Under the pieces are notes generated by a model, which had not been told where the DNA came from, searched no databases, and worked only from the letters and a program-made list of their open reading frames with translations. Positions 10,096 through 21,639 of a DNA stretch of 54,800 nt are shown one piece after another. This stretch comes from Nitrospira sp. GTDB lineage: Bacteria; Nitrospirota; Nitrospiria; Nitrospirales; Nitrospiraceae. Location: the NCBI GenBank assembly GCA_024330945.1, contig JANDJJ010000004.1, positions 1-54,800 of the forward strand, written 5' to 3'. Both the position numbers and the translations under genes were made by a program. Positions within the stretch are counted from its first letter, which is position 1. Every line of letters starts with the position of its first letter.

Positions 10096-11217
10096 CTAGA
10101 AAACGACCAGGTTGTCTCGATGGATCACTTCTTCGTATTCCTGTGGTCCGATTCGCTCATGAATGTCCACCGTCTTGAGGCCTTTCATGCGATCCAAAAG
10201 GTCCGAGGAAAAATTGACCAGTCCTTTGGCGAATTCTTTTCCGTCGGGATCCAGACAAGCGACCGGATCTCCTGCTTCAAAATCGCCGATGACTTCGACG
10301 ATGCCGGAAGCCAGGAGACTTTTTCCCCGCTTAACCAAGGCCTCGACCGCTCCTTGATCCAACCGCACGCGCCCACGGGGACGCAGGGTAAAGGCGATCC
10401 AATGTTTGCGGCTCTTCATTCTCCGTCCCCGCGCCAAGAAGAGACTGCCGCCGGGATTCCCGGCCAGCACGCTTGAAAGGAGTCCGGGCCGTTCGCCGTT
10501 GATGATCAACGTGGGCACGCCGTACTCGCCGACCTTCTTGGCGGCGCGGACCTTGGTCGCCATCCCTCCGGTTCCCTCAAAGGTGCTCGAGGCGCCGGCC
10601 CGTCGTTCGATGTCTTCCGTGATTTCCGGAATGATCGAAATCAGCGTCGCGGCCGGGTTCTTTCTTGGGTCTTCCGTATAAAGGCCGTCGACGTCGGATA
10701 AAATGACGAGCAACTCCGCGTCCACCAAGTGGGCGACCTCGCTCGCCAACGTGTCGTTGTCGCCGACTCGAATTTCATCAACGGCCACGGTGTCGTTCTC
10801 GTTGATGATCGGGAGGACTCCGAATCCGATCAAGGCCGCGAGCGTATGGCGGGCGTTTAAGAATCGGCGGCGATCGGCCAGATCTTGATGGGTGAGGAGA
10901 ATTTGCGCCACTTGAATGCCGCTCCGCTCGAATGCTTTTTCATAAGCCCAAATCAGGCGGCTCTGTCCGACGGCTGCGGCGGCTTGTTTGACAGGAAGGC
11001 TTCTCGGATATTCCTTCAACTGCAGTTTCTTGATGCCGGACACGATCGCTCCCGATGAGACGATCAGCATTTCGCGGCCGCTTGTTCGTAAAACGGCCAG
11101 TTCGTCGGCAAGCCGTTCGATTTGATCGAGACGCAAGCCGGTGGCGCGGGAAGCGATCAAACTGCTTCCGATCTTGACGACGATGCGATTGGCTTTCGTT
11201 AAGATTTCGTCTCGCAT
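10096..11217 (-). CDS. proB: glutamate 5-kinase
   Basis: MRDEILTKANRIVVKIGSSLI start (ORF trimmed), GTGGMATKVRAA motif, C-terminal PUA domain. Confidence 0.95.
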   Translation of the reverse strand: MRDEILTKANRIVVKIGSSLIASRATGLRLDQIERLADELAVLRTSGREMLIVSSGAIVSGIKKLQLKEYPRSLPVKQAAAAVGQSRLIWAYEKAFERSGIQVAQILLTHQDLADRRRFLNARHTLAALIGFGVLPIINENDTVAVDEIRVGDNDTLASEVAHLVDAELLVILSDVDGLYTEDPRKNPAATLISIIPEITEDIERRAGASSTFEGTGGMATKVRAAKKVGEYGVPTLIINGERPGLLSSVLAGNPGGSLFLARGRRMKSRKHWIAFTLRPRGRVRLDQGAVEALVKRGKSLLASGIVEVIGDFEAGDPVACLDPDGKEFAKGLVNFSSDLLDRMKGLKTVDIHERIGPQEYEEVIHRDNLVVF

Positions 11218-12224
11218 GGCTGGCTTCTGAGGAGGTCCACTTGTGCGCCGACGAAGGTGATCAGGTCGTCGAGACCTTCTCTCGTGGCGGATGAAACGGG
11301 AAAACACCGAAGGCGATGACGCTTGCAATAGTCCTGGAGTCGTGCGAGCCGATCCGACGTTCCGCCGATGTCGATCTTTGTCGCGACGACGGCGAAGGGA
11401 CGGTCGATCAACGTTTGATCGTATGCCGCAAGCTCGCGCCTCATGGTCTCGAAGCCGGCGATCGGCTCAACGGGCGTCCACTCCGAGACGTCGATCAAGT
11501 GGAGCAAAAAAGCTGTGCGTTCGATATGACGAAGAAATTGAAGTCCCAACCCCTTTCCATCGTGGGCCCCTTCGATCAAGCCGGGAATATCTGCGACGAC
11601 GAAGCTGCGGTCGGATCCCCAGCGCACGACGCCCAAATGGGGAGTCAACGTGGTGAACGGGTACTCGGCAATTTTAGGGCGTGCCGACGAAACGGCCGCA
11701 ATGAGTGTCGATTTTCCCGCGTTGGGAAAGCCCACCAGCCCGACGTCTGCGAGCAACTTCAGCTCGAGCCGAAGCGTTCGCTCTTCGCCGTCCGTTCCTT
11801 GAGTCCACCGGGTCGGGGCCCGATTGGTCGAGGTGGCGAAGTGACAATTGCCGAGCCCCCCTCGCCCGCCTCTGGCGATCACGACCGCTTCTCCGTCGGT
11901 GACGAGGTCGGCCAGCACGTCGCCCGTCGCGGCGTCGTACACCACGGTGCCGACAGGGAGGATCACGACGACATCGGCTCCCGACCGGCCGGTGCATTTG
12001 GAGCTCCCGCCGGCTCGTCCATCTTCGGCCTGGTAGTGTCGTTGATATCGAAAGTCAAGAAGGGTCGTCAGGCGATGAGAGGCCCTTACGACGACGTCGC
12101 CGCCGTTGCCTCCATCTCCTCCATCCGGGCCGCCGCGGGGCACGTACATCTCGCGGCGGAAGCTGCAAATACCGTCCCCTCCTCGTCCGGCGCGAACGGT
12201 AATGACCGCCTCATCGACGAACAT
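11199..12224 (-). CDS. obgE: GTPase Obg/CgtA
   Basis: MFVDEAVITVRAGRGGDGICSFRREMYVPRGGPDGGDGG Obg domain; GFPNAGKST Walker A. Confidence 0.96.
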   Translation of the reverse strand: MFVDEAVITVRAGRGGDGICSFRREMYVPRGGPDGGDGGNGGDVVVRASHRLTTLLDFRYQRHYQAEDGRAGGSSKCTGRSGADVVVILPVGTVVYDAATGDVLADLVTDGEAVVIARGGRGGLGNCHFATSTNRAPTRWTQGTDGEERTLRLELKLLADVGLVGFPNAGKSTLIAAVSSARPKIAEYPFTTLTPHLGVVRWGSDRSFVVADIPGLIEGAHDGKGLGLQFLRHIERTAFLLHLIDVSEWTPVEPIAGFETMRRELAAYDQTLIDRPFAVVATKIDIGGTSDRLARLQDYCKRHRLRCFPVSSATREGLDDLITFVGAQVDLLRSQPCETKS

Positions 12225-12357
12225 GGTGTGCCTTTATTGGGTTGAACGTATCACAGCGCGCCATAGATTTGGAGTATACCTGACCTGCTATCGCCGGTGG
12301 AAAGGGACGTTCAGGGTATCGGACGATTGAGATCAGGATGCGTGAAAGGCGGGGGGG

Positions 12358-12621
12358 TCAAGATTCAGCAGGGAGCGGATACACGCTGACTTTCCGTCTG
12401 CCGCGCCCGCCTTCGAATTTCACCGTCCCGGTGATCCTGGCGAACAACGTGTGGTCTCGTCCGATATCGACGTTGAAGCCGGGGAAAAATTTCGTGCCTC
12501 GTTGGCGGACAATGATGCTCCCGGCCGTCACGGTTTCACCGCCATACGCCTTGACGCCCAGATACTGCGGATTGCTGTCCCGACCGTTCCGCGACGAACC
12601 GCCGCCTTTATTTGTTGCCAT
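12358..12621 (-). CDS. rpmA: 50S ribosomal protein L27
   Basis: [45 protein letters not shown]. Confidence 0.97.
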   Translation of the reverse strand: MATNKGGGSSRNGRDSNPQYLGVKAYGGETVTAGSIIVRQRGTKFFPGFNVDIGRDHTLFARITGTVKFEGGRGRRKVSVYPLPAES

Positions 12622-12642
12622 GGGCAGCCCTCTCTGTAGCCG

Positions 12643-12963
12643 TTAGTTTGTCGTGATGTCCTTGATAAGAAGCTTCGTAAAGTGTTGCCGATGACCGCGG
12701 GTCCGGCGATAGTTTTTCCTGCGTTTTTTCTTAAAGACGGTAATGGATCTCAGCCGGCCTTGCCGCAAGATTTCAGCCGTAACCTTCGCGCCTCGCACGA
12801 GCGGTTGCCCGATAATAGGACCGGCAACGCCGTGCACCAAGTGCACGTGGTCCAATTCGACTATGCCGCCGACGTCACCGGGAAGTTTTTCAACCTGGAT
12901 CGTGGATCCGGCCTCGACTCGGTACTGCTTTCCACCTGTCTCAATGATTGCGTACATGCTCAT
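12643..12963 (-). CDS. rplU: 50S ribosomal protein L21
   Basis: [28 protein letters not shown]...[20 protein letters not shown]. Confidence 0.97.
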   Translation of the reverse strand: MSMYAIIETGGKQYRVEAGSTIQVEKLPGDVGGIVELDHVHLVHGVAGPIIGQPLVRGAKVTAEILRQGRLRSITVFKKKRRKNYRRTRGHRQHFTKLLIKDITTN

Positions 12964-13183
12964 ATCTCCCTAAACGGATCGGTTTTGATACCATGTGTTT
13001 TCATATGATGTCAAGTAAGCCGCTGAGTTCTCAGTACACTTGCTCGATGCGGGCGGGACCGAGTTATTTTACCCCCTCTTCAGAAGGGATAGAAAGGCGG
13101 AGCGGAAAGGAGTATTTTGCCGTCAGTGTTCAGTAGTCGGTAGAAAGTTAAAGCGGAGGGCGGTTCCTTCAGGAGACAACGGT

Positions 13184-13525
13184 ATGCCTTCAACCCGGTT
13201 TGTGATTCGCGCGTACCAGCGCATAGCTGTCCGTTGCAACTTCTACTATATGGGTGAGGAGTTTCTCGGCAAGGGAACGGTGACGAATTTATCTCGAAGC
13301 GGATTTCGAGCGCTCGGCGATCATCAGGTGATGCCGGGGATGGAGCTCGTCGCTCGGTTGTCTCTGCCCGACCGCGCCGGTTCGGTGGACGTCGGGCTTG
13401 CCTTGGTTCGCTGGGTGCGTGGACACTGGTTCGGGGCGAAAATGATCAGACTGAATCCGGAGGCCAAGGAACGGATCGGAACGTTTCTCAGCACGTGTCG
13501 TCGACCATCTTGCCTCTCGCGTTGA
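13184..13525 (+). CDS. PilZ-domain-like protein
   Basis: KGTVTNLSRSGFRAL (DxSxxG-like) and PilZ-type beta pattern; start trimmed to MPSTRF. Confidence 0.6.
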   Translation: MPSTRFVIRAYQRIAVRCNFYYMGEEFLGKGTVTNLSRSGFRALGDHQVMPGMELVARLSLPDRAGSVDVGLALVRWVRGHWFGAKMIRLNPEAKERIGTFLSTCRRPSCLSR

Positions 13526-13689
13526 ATCGGTTTTCTACCCGAATCAGAATCAAGGCGGTGTTCTCTCTGCAAGAGGAAGACAGGGTTGGTTGCTTGACGC
13601 GTGGTCGGCCTCGCGGTATAGTTCGCGCGCCCCGAACGGAACCGGGATCATGGAATTGGAACCGTCATCGCGGGCAGGAGCCGCATTCC

Positions 13690-14604
13690 ATGTTGGAGCC
13701 CAGCGAAAAAATCTGGATGGACGGCAAGTTCGTCGCATGGGATCAAGCCAATACGCATGTCTTGACCCATTCGCTGCATTACGGCTTGGCGGCGTTTGAG
13801 GGAATCCGCTGCTATAAGGGACGGGCCGGGTCGGCTATTTTCAGGCTTCAGGAGCATGTCGATCGGCTGTTTGACTCCGCTCACATCGGTATGATGGCGA
13901 TTCCCTATGACAGAAAACAAATCGCCGACGCGATCCTTGAAACCGTTCGCGTCAATCGTCTGGAAGCCTGCTATATTCGCCCGTTGGTCTATATCGGCTA
14001 TGGGGCGATGGGGGTTCATCCCGGCGACAATCCGATTCGCGTCGCCATCGCGGCGTGGAAATGGGGGGCCTATTTGGGAGAGGACGCGTTGGCGAACGGC
14101 ATCCGCGCCTGTGTGTCTTCCTTTACCCGTCACCATGTCAACGTGTCCATGACGAAGGGGAAAATAGCCGGCTATTACGTCAATTCGATCATGGCGAAAC
14201 GGGAAGCCAAAGCCGCCGGCTACGATGAAGCGGTCTTGCTCGATGCCGAGGGATACGTTTCCGAGGGAACGGGAGAAAACGTCTTCATCGTCAGGAGAGG
14301 AAAGTTGAAAACTACTCCTCTGACGTCGGTGCTTGAAGGCATCACCAGAAATTCGGTGATCGAATTGGCCAGGGAGCGAGGGCTTGTCGTAGAGGAAGAG
14401 CGATTTACGCGGGATGAAATGTACATTGCGGACGAGGTCTTCGTGACCGGCACGGCGGCGGAACTGACACCGGTTTGTGAAATCGATCGTCGCGCGATCG
14501 GAAGCGGCAAACCGGGGCCGGTTACTCAAATGCTCCAGAAGACGTTCTTTTCCATCGTGCGGGGAGAGAATCCTGCCTACACTTCGTGGTTGACGCCCGT
14601 CTGA
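13690..14604 (+). CDS. ilvE: branched-chain amino acid aminotransferase
   Basis: MLEPSEKIWMDGKFVAWDQANTHVLTHSLHYGLAAFEGIRCYK, EGTGENVFIVRRG, class IV aminotransferase. Confidence 0.95.
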   Translation: MLEPSEKIWMDGKFVAWDQANTHVLTHSLHYGLAAFEGIRCYKGRAGSAIFRLQEHVDRLFDSAHIGMMAIPYDRKQIADAILETVRVNRLEACYIRPLVYIGYGAMGVHPGDNPIRVAIAAWKWGAYLGEDALANGIRACVSSFTRHHVNVSMTKGKIAGYYVNSIMAKREAKAAGYDEAVLLDAEGYVSEGTGENVFIVRRGKLKTTPLTSVLEGITRNSVIELARERGLVVEEERFTRDEMYIADEVFVTGTAAELTPVCEIDRRAIGSGKPGPVTQMLQKTFFSIVRGENPAYTSWLTPV

Positions 14605-14823
14605 CGAAATCTCATGGTCTATAGCTGCGGCGCGGGTTGCGATGCGAAAGAGGATCAAAGAGATGATCCACCCGCTGGTGATTGGGCTGAGGCAGGATCC
14701 TCAGCGGACCGCCCTATCGCTTACCGATCTTCTTGGGCAGGTGTCTTAAAGACGACGCTTCTTCCATGCCTTCATTCAGCCGGTAGTGAGTGCAGCGGTT
14801 GGCGCCAGTCTTGAAACGGGTTT

Positions 14824-15180
14824 TTAAGGTTGTTCGCCCGGCGAGCTGGCGCTATCCGTAGAAGGGGAGTCGGTTGCCGGCTGAGTCGGCGAGGAAGAAG
14901 GCGGGGATTCGCTCTTTTTATTCAGATCAATGACGGTCGAGGAAAAGTTCCGTTCTTTGGCCAAAATCGCTAGGCTGAGCGACGTCAGCATGAACACCGC
15001 CGCGACGACGACGGTCAGCTTGCTGAGAAAATTGGCGGGGCCTCGGCTTCCAAAGACGGTTTGGCTCGACCCTCCGAACGCCGCTCCGATCTCCGCGCCC
15101 TTTCCCGACTGAAGCAGAATGGCTCCGATCATGAGGAACGAAATGAAGACATGAAGGATGATGATCAGTGTGTATAGCAT
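14824..15180 (-). CDS. secG: preprotein translocase subunit SecG
   Basis: LLQSGKGAEIGAAFGGSSQTVFGSRGPANFLSK motif and two TM segments. Confidence 0.93.
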   Translation of the reverse strand: MLYTLIIILHVFISFLMIGAILLQSGKGAEIGAAFGGSSQTVFGSRGPANFLSKLTVVVAAVFMLTSLSLAILAKERNFSSTVIDLNKKSESPPSSSPTQPATDSPSTDSASSPGEQP

Positions 15181-15957
15181 TTATCCTCGATCCGCGATCG
15201 TGCGAGCAACCGCGGCGATTGTAACAAAGGATTCCACGTGCAGACAAGCCCCGCCGATTAATGCACCGTCGATCTGCTCTGATTGCAAGAACGTGCCGAC
15301 GTTGTCGGGCGTGACGCTCCCGCCGTACAAAATTCTCGTTGACTGTGCGATGTCGGCCGACCAACGGTCTTCCAAGAAATTCCGGATCGCTTGATGGGCG
15401 TTCGCCGCTTGATCGGCGGTGGCGGCTTTGCCCGTTCCGATGGCCCAGATCGGCTCATAGGCGATCGTGATGCCCGTCATCGCTTGGGAAGGCAGGTCTC
15501 CCAAGCCGCCGTTTAACTGTTGACGGAGCACCTCTTCCGTTCGTTCTTGTTCCCGTTGAGCCGATGATTCTCCGATGCAGACGATCGGTTTCAGATCGTG
15601 CGCGAGCGCGGCGCGGATTTTTTTGTGAATCCACTCATCCCGCTCGCCAAACACGGTGCGTCGTTCCGAATGGCCGAGAATGACGTATCGACAGCCGAGA
15701 TCTTTAAGCATGGGGGCGGAGACCTCGCCCGTGTAAGGACCGTGGTCTTCCCAAAACATATTTTGCGCGCCGAGCTGAATCGGCGATGAAGAACCAAGAG
15801 CCGTACGGGCGGACTCAAGCGCGGTGAAGGGAGGGGCGACCACGAATTCGACCGCCGGAGACGCGGGAAGCCGAGGCCCGACGGCGCGCAGGAAAGCAGC
15901 CGCCTCGGAGGGGGTTTTATTCATCTTCCAATTGCCGACGATGAGGAGCGAACGCAC
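15181..15957 (-). CDS. tpiA: triosephosphate isomerase
   Basis: [38 protein letters not shown]. Confidence 0.97.
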   Translation of the reverse strand: MRSLLIVGNWKMNKTPSEAAAFLRAVGPRLPASPAVEFVVAPPFTALESARTALGSSSPIQLGAQNMFWEDHGPYTGEVSAPMLKDLGCRYVILGHSERRTVFGERDEWIHKKIRAALAHDLKPIVCIGESSAQREQERTEEVLRQQLNGGLGDLPSQAMTGITIAYEPIWAIGTGKAATADQAANAHQAIRNFLEDRWSADIAQSTRILYGGSVTPDNVGTFLQSEQIDGALIGGACLHVESFVTIAAVARTIADRG

Positions 15958-15999
15958 AGTGCCGCCGTTTGTCTTTATGGAATCCAGCGATGACGGACG

Positions 16000-17199
16000 T
16001 TAGTCCGTCCGGTCCGGCAATGCGACGAGGCCGGGAAGCTGTTTCCCCTCAAGCAATTCCAGCGCGGCGCCGCCGCCGGTCGAAATGAAAGACATATTGT
16101 CGGAAACCCCGGCTCGGTGCACGGCCAACGCCGTTTCGCCTCCTCCGATGATCGTCAGCGCGTAGGCGTCGGCGATGGCATGAGCCATGGCGAGCGTGCC
16201 TCTGGCGTAGGCGTCGATTTCGAACACGCCCATCGGTCCGTTCCAGAGGATCGTCTTTGCATTTTGAACGACCTCGTTGAACAGCTTCACTGAAGCTGGG
16301 CCGATGTCGAGGCCGTACCATCCTTTGGGAATTTCCTGGACGGGGACGATTTTCGATTCGGCGCCCGGTTCGCGGTCGGCGGCGACGACGCAATCCACCG
16401 GCAGGTAAAACTTGACCCCCCGCGACAGCGCATGGTCTTCGATGCCTTTGGCAAAGTCGAGCATGTTGTTTTCGACCAATGAATTGCCGATCTCCATGCC
16501 TTTTGCTTTCAGAAACGTAAAGGCCATGCCGCCTCCGATAATGACCTTGTCGACCTTCTTGCCCAGGTTTTCGATGACGCCGATTTTCCCCGACACCTTG
16601 GCTCCTCCCAGGATTGCCACAAACGGCCGAACGGGATTGGCGACGGCGCCTTCCAGATATTCAATTTCCTTTTTGAGCAAAAAACCGGCCGCGGCTTCTT
16701 TGATGAACTTTGTAATGCCGACTGTGGAAGCGTGGGCGCGGTGGGCGGCTCCGAACGCGTCATTGATATAGACATCTCCCAGCGAGGCAAGGGCCTTGGC
16801 AAAAGCGTCGTCGTTTTGTTCTTCGCCGCGATGAAAGCGGAGATTTTCCAGCAAGAGCACGTCGCCGGCATTCATCTTGGCGACGAGCTTTTCGACGGTC
16901 GGTCCGATGCAGTCCGGCGCGAAAATCACTTCCTTGCCGAGGAGTCGACCCAGTCGCCTTGCGATCGGCGCCAGACTGTATTTGGGATCAAAGACTCCTT
17001 TGGGGCGACCCAGATGGGAACACACGATGACCTTGGCGCCCTCGTCCACGACACGGTTGATGGTCGGCAGTGTGGAGCGAATGCGCGTATCGTCCGTGAT
17101 CTGCAACGCTTCGTCCAGCGGCACGTTGAAATCGGCGCGGATGATCACCCGTTTTCCACGAAGCACCACGTCATCGATGGTTTTTTTGTGCAAGTTCAC
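16000..17199 (-). CDS. pgk: phosphoglycerate kinase
   Basis: VIIRADFNVPLD, SHLGRPKG, LGGAKVSGKIGVIENL, GGGETA. Confidence 0.97.
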   Translation of the reverse strand: MNLHKKTIDDVVLRGKRVIIRADFNVPLDEALQITDDTRIRSTLPTINRVVDEGAKVIVCSHLGRPKGVFDPKYSLAPIARRLGRLLGKEVIFAPDCIGPTVEKLVAKMNAGDVLLLENLRFHRGEEQNDDAFAKALASLGDVYINDAFGAAHRAHASTVGITKFIKEAAAGFLLKKEIEYLEGAVANPVRPFVAILGGAKVSGKIGVIENLGKKVDKVIIGGGMAFTFLKAKGMEIGNSLVENNMLDFAKGIEDHALSRGVKFYLPVDCVVAADREPGAESKIVPVQEIPKGWYGLDIGPASVKLFNEVVQNAKTILWNGPMGVFEIDAYARGTLAMAHAIADAYALTIIGGGETALAVHRAGVSDNMSFISTGGGAALELLEGKQLPGLVALPDRTD

Positions 17200-17296
17200 G
17201 ACAGTTCCTCTTTATGCGTGTGAAGTCCCATGATCGATTGTGGCTGCCTGTGGGGTGGAAGTCGGGCCGCCGTCGGCAAGAATTCCGGATGTAACT

Positions 17297-18457
<1,161 letters not shown>

Positions 18458-18511
18458 TCACGGAATCCGTCGTAGAGTCCATCGCCGATTTGGCGGGGGA
18501 GAAAGGCGACC

Positions 18512-20926
18512 ATGAATCACGGTCAATCGAAGACGGCGCAGGCGTTGGAGTGGCCTCGCGTGCTGGACCTGTTGGCTCAGTACGCACAGTCGACGCTTGG
18601 GAAAGAGAGGTGCGGATCTTTGCCGCTCGCCGATGATTTAGGTTCGGCTCGATTGCGTCAGCAAGAAACGACCGAAATGGTGGAGCTGTTGAAGAGCGAT
18701 GAGCCGATGCCGAGTCTCGGATTTCCCGATATCCGCGAGGATTTGGCCCGGGCTGCCAAGGGAGGGGAACTAGCGGCTCATGAACTCAGGAACTGCGCAG
18801 CGGTCATGGTGCTGATGGAAGAGGTGGCGCGGTTTATGTCACGACATGCCGCTGAGGATCGAGCCTTGGCCCGCGTCGCGGAGCCGCTTCAGGCCCTTGC
18901 GAGGGAATTGCGGCCGGTTCGATCAGCGATCGACGAAGCGATCGAATCGGACGGCACGATGAAAGAGTCGGCCACCCCCGAGTTACGGCGGCTTACGCAC
19001 CACGCCCATGAACTGAAACGGAAAATCCGAGAGCGGTTGGACCGAATGCTGCATTCCCAATCGTACAGGGAAATTTTGCAGGAGCTTTATTTTGTTCAAC
19101 GAGAGGGGCGGTACGTCCTTCCGGTCAAAGCCGATATGCGGGGAAGAGTGCCGGGCATCGTGCACGATGTCTCCGCCAGTGGAGCGACGGTTTTCATTGA
19201 GCCTCGTGAACTGATCGATTTGAACAACGCGATCAAAGTGGCCGATCTCGACGTGGAACGGGAGGTCCGCCGCATCTTGCGCGAGTTCACGGCGTTGGTG
19301 GCCGAGAAGGCTGATGCAATCGGCAAAGGGGTGGAGCGGCTCGCCGAGTGGGACTGTATCCAAGCGAAAGCCGAACTGAGTCGTCGATTGCAATGTAACC
19401 CGGTTGAGCTCAACGTCGAAGGGCGTGTCGTGTTGAAACAAGCGCGGCATCCTTTGCTCATGGTTGCGAGAGAAAAAGTAGTGCCGAACGACATCATCGC
19501 GGACGAGACGGTTCGGGTCCTCGTCATTTCGGGTCCCAACACCGGCGGCAAAACCGTCACGCTCAAAATCGTCGGCCTCTATTCGCTGATGGCGCGGGCC
19601 GGACTCCACTTGCCGTGCGCGCCGGAATCCGAAATGGCTCTGTTTACGGAGTGCTATGCCGACATCGGCGACGCGCAAGACATCAGCCGGGATCTCTCCA
19701 GCTTCTCTGCCCATATCTTGCAGATCGTTGCGCTTATGTCCAGGGCGGATAAGGGGGGTGAGGGCCATGAGTCGCAGGCACCGCGATCGCTGGTTTTGCT
19801 GGATGAACCGGTGACATCCACTGATCCGGAAGAGGGAGCGGCCTTGGCCGGAGCGGTGCTCTGTCGTTTGGCGGCCTTGGGTATGAAAGTGGTGGTAACC
19901 ACGCACTATAAGCTCCTCAAGGAGTTGGCTCAGACAACGCCCGGATTCGCCAATGCGAGCGTAGGATTTGACGTCGAACGGCTGGCTCCGACGTATCGGC
20001 TTTTTCTGGGGCTTCCGGGAAGCTCGTCGGCTTTAGAAATTGCCAGTCGGCTCGGCATGGATGAGGCGATTTTGAACGACGCGCGGCGGCGATTGCGACA
20101 AGACGATCGGCAGCTCGAACGGTTGATGGCGGACTTGCAACTGAAACAGCGGCAGTTGGCCGAGGAGATCGAACGAGCGAGACGGGCGAGAATCGAATCC
20201 GAACGGGCGGCGGCCGAAGCCAAGGCGCTACAGGCAGAACTGGAGCGGACCGAACGGGAGGTCCGCAAGGGGTTGCGGAAAAAGCTGGGCGAGCAGCTCC
20301 AACGAGCGCGCGCGGAAGTTCAGGCGACAGTTGATGCCGTCAAGCGTGAACAGAAGCTTGTCAAGGCAAAGGAAGCGACGCAGCGGCTGAATGAGATAGA
20401 AGAGCAGGTGAGACGAGAGTTTGTGCCGACTGCCGAGCCCATTCCGGTCGAGCGGCTCAAGGTCGGTGATATGGTGGAAATCGCCGGGCTGGGCATGACC
20501 GGACGTTTGCTTGAGCCGCCGCAGGGGAAAAAGCGCGTGCGCGTCAAAGTTGGGGGCGGAGAAATATCGGCGGCCGTCTCAAATTTGACCGGTCTCTCAC
20601 ATCAAATTGATAGCGGGTCTTCAGACATGTCGTTGACGGGGCAGACGCCGCAGGTTTCGATCGGTTTGGAATTGAGTGTCGATGCCGAGACGGTCGTGGA
20701 CGTGAGAGGACAGGCGGCTGACGATGCACTCGATCACGTCATTGCGGCATTGGATCATGCCGTGCTGGGCAACGTCTCCTTCCTCCGCATCATCCACGGT
20801 CATGGCACGGGTCGGCTCAAATCCGTCTTGCGCAAATATCTGAGCGATTCTCCATACGTGGCGAATTTTCGCTCCGGTGATCGGACTGAAGGAGGAGATG
20901 GAGTAACGATGGTGAAACTGGTATGA
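18512..20926 (+). CDS. mutS2: endonuclease MutS2 with Smr domain
   Basis: SGPNTGGKTVTLKIVGL Walker A, LVLLDEPVTSTDPEEGAALA, C-terminal Smr VDVRGQAADDAL...IIHGHGTGRLK. Confidence 0.93.
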   Translation: MNHGQSKTAQALEWPRVLDLLAQYAQSTLGKERCGSLPLADDLGSARLRQQETTEMVELLKSDEPMPSLGFPDIREDLARAAKGGELAAHELRNCAAVMVLMEEVARFMSRHAAEDRALARVAEPLQALARELRPVRSAIDEAIESDGTMKESATPELRRLTHHAHELKRKIRERLDRMLHSQSYREILQELYFVQREGRYVLPVKADMRGRVPGIVHDVSASGATVFIEPRELIDLNNAIKVADLDVEREVRRILREFTALVAEKADAIGKGVERLAEWDCIQAKAELSRRLQCNPVELNVEGRVVLKQARHPLLMVAREKVVPNDIIADETVRVLVISGPNTGGKTVTLKIVGLYSLMARAGLHLPCAPESEMALFTECYADIGDAQDISRDLSSFSAHILQIVALMSRADKGGEGHESQAPRSLVLLDEPVTSTDPEEGAALAGAVLCRLAALGMKVVVTTHYKLLKELAQTTPGFANASVGFDVERLAPTYRLFLGLPGSSSALEIASRLGMDEAILNDARRRLRQDDRQLERLMADLQLKQRQLAEEIERARRARIESERAAAEAKALQAELERTEREVRKGLRKKLGEQLQRARAEVQATVDAVKREQKLVKAKEATQRLNEIEEQVRREFVPTAEPIPVERLKVGDMVEIAGLGMTGRLLEPPQGKKRVRVKVGGGEISAAVSNLTGLSHQIDSGSSDMSLTGQTPQVSIGLELSVDAETVVDVRGQAADDALDHVIAALDHAVLGNVSFLRIIHGHGTGRLKSVLRKYLSDSPYVANFRSGDRTEGGDGVTMVKLV

Positions 20927-21019
20927 TTGCGCAAGAAAATGCCCGTTTGGGGGTACGATCGACATCATTGATCGAATCGTCAAAGGTTCAGAAGAAAAAA
21001 CGGATCAAAGGTGAGCGAT

Positions 21020-21229
21020 ATGCCTGTCAATTTCCATCCAGAGAACAAACGGCCGCGCTTTTCTGCGAACACCACGTCAGAGGACTCTCCTCAACCGGTG
21101 CGTCAAGGGGCTGAAGCTTCCCATCAATTCGGTGACGACACGGAGGACGATCGGGATAAAGCCCTGGCTGAAGCCGAGTGGAAGAACCTCTGGGAGGCAA
21201 CGGAAGTCATTGATATGGATACTTTTTAG
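21020..21229 (+). CDS. small acidic hypothetical protein
   Basis: ORF MPVNFHPENKRPRF...EWKNLWEATEVIDMDTF, SD-like GGTGAG upstream; no recognised family. Confidence 0.45.
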   Translation: MPVNFHPENKRPRFSANTTSEDSPQPVRQGAEASHQFGDDTEDDRDKALAEAEWKNLWEATEVIDMDTF

Positions 21230-21284
21230 ACATCCGCAAGAAACAAATCCGTCAATCTGATCAACCATTTAGACTTCTGAGAGT

Positions 21285-21421
21285 GCCTCTCTCGTTTTCT
21301 CGTGACGCTGCAAGGAGACAAGGATATCAGCAGTCCCTTTTGAGACTGTTCGCAAGTCTTTAGGATTTGAGACAATAGACTGCTGAGGAGAAAGGGATCG
21401 TTCTTTGGGTGCGAGAGAGGC
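21285..21421. ncRNA. candidate structured RNA (nested long-range stems)
   Basis: Nested complementary arms: 21285-21294/21412-21421 (GCCTCTCTCG/CGAGAGAGGC), 21296-21301/21388-21393 (TTTCTC/GAGAAA), 21327-21335/21378-21386 (TCAGCAGTC/GACTGCTGA), 21343-21347/21355-21359 (AGACT/AGTCT). Confidence 0.4.
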
Positions 21422-21565
21422 GCTTAGCAAGCGTTTGGCATCATTCCGGAGAGATACCCATGATCACGGCGGAGATGATCCTCACTGGAGGCAAAAGATT
21501 GCTCTACGGGAAAATGGAGATAAATCTGAGAGGTTCATCAAAGGGCAGCTGTCAAAACGAAAATC

Positions 21566-21595
21566 TTGACACTCTTGCGTCGGCAGTGGTATTGA
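21566..21595 (+). promoter_or_regulatory. candidate sigma70 promoter TTGACA-N18-TATTGA; -35 is half of an inverted repeat TGTCAA-N10-TTGACA (from 21550)
   Basis: Perfect -35 hexamer, weak -10, about 45 nt upstream of small ORF. Confidence 0.35.
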
Positions 21596-21639
21596 AAGCA
21601 CCAGTTTTTACCCAACCATCCAATTAAGGAGGATGTTAC

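Noticed and set aside
14685-14706. GCTGAGG/CCTCAGC hairpin between convergent ilvE and secG
   Set aside because: Only 7 bp and no T tract on either strand, so not called a terminator
19796-19836. MutS2 Walker B region DEPVTSTDP rather than DELGxGTDP
   Set aside because: Likely an ordinary lineage variant; core Asp-Glu and TDPxEG retained
21409-21627. 72-aa + ORF in the structured intergenic region
   Set aside because: Overlaps the putative RNA stem and the candidate promoter; no coding signature
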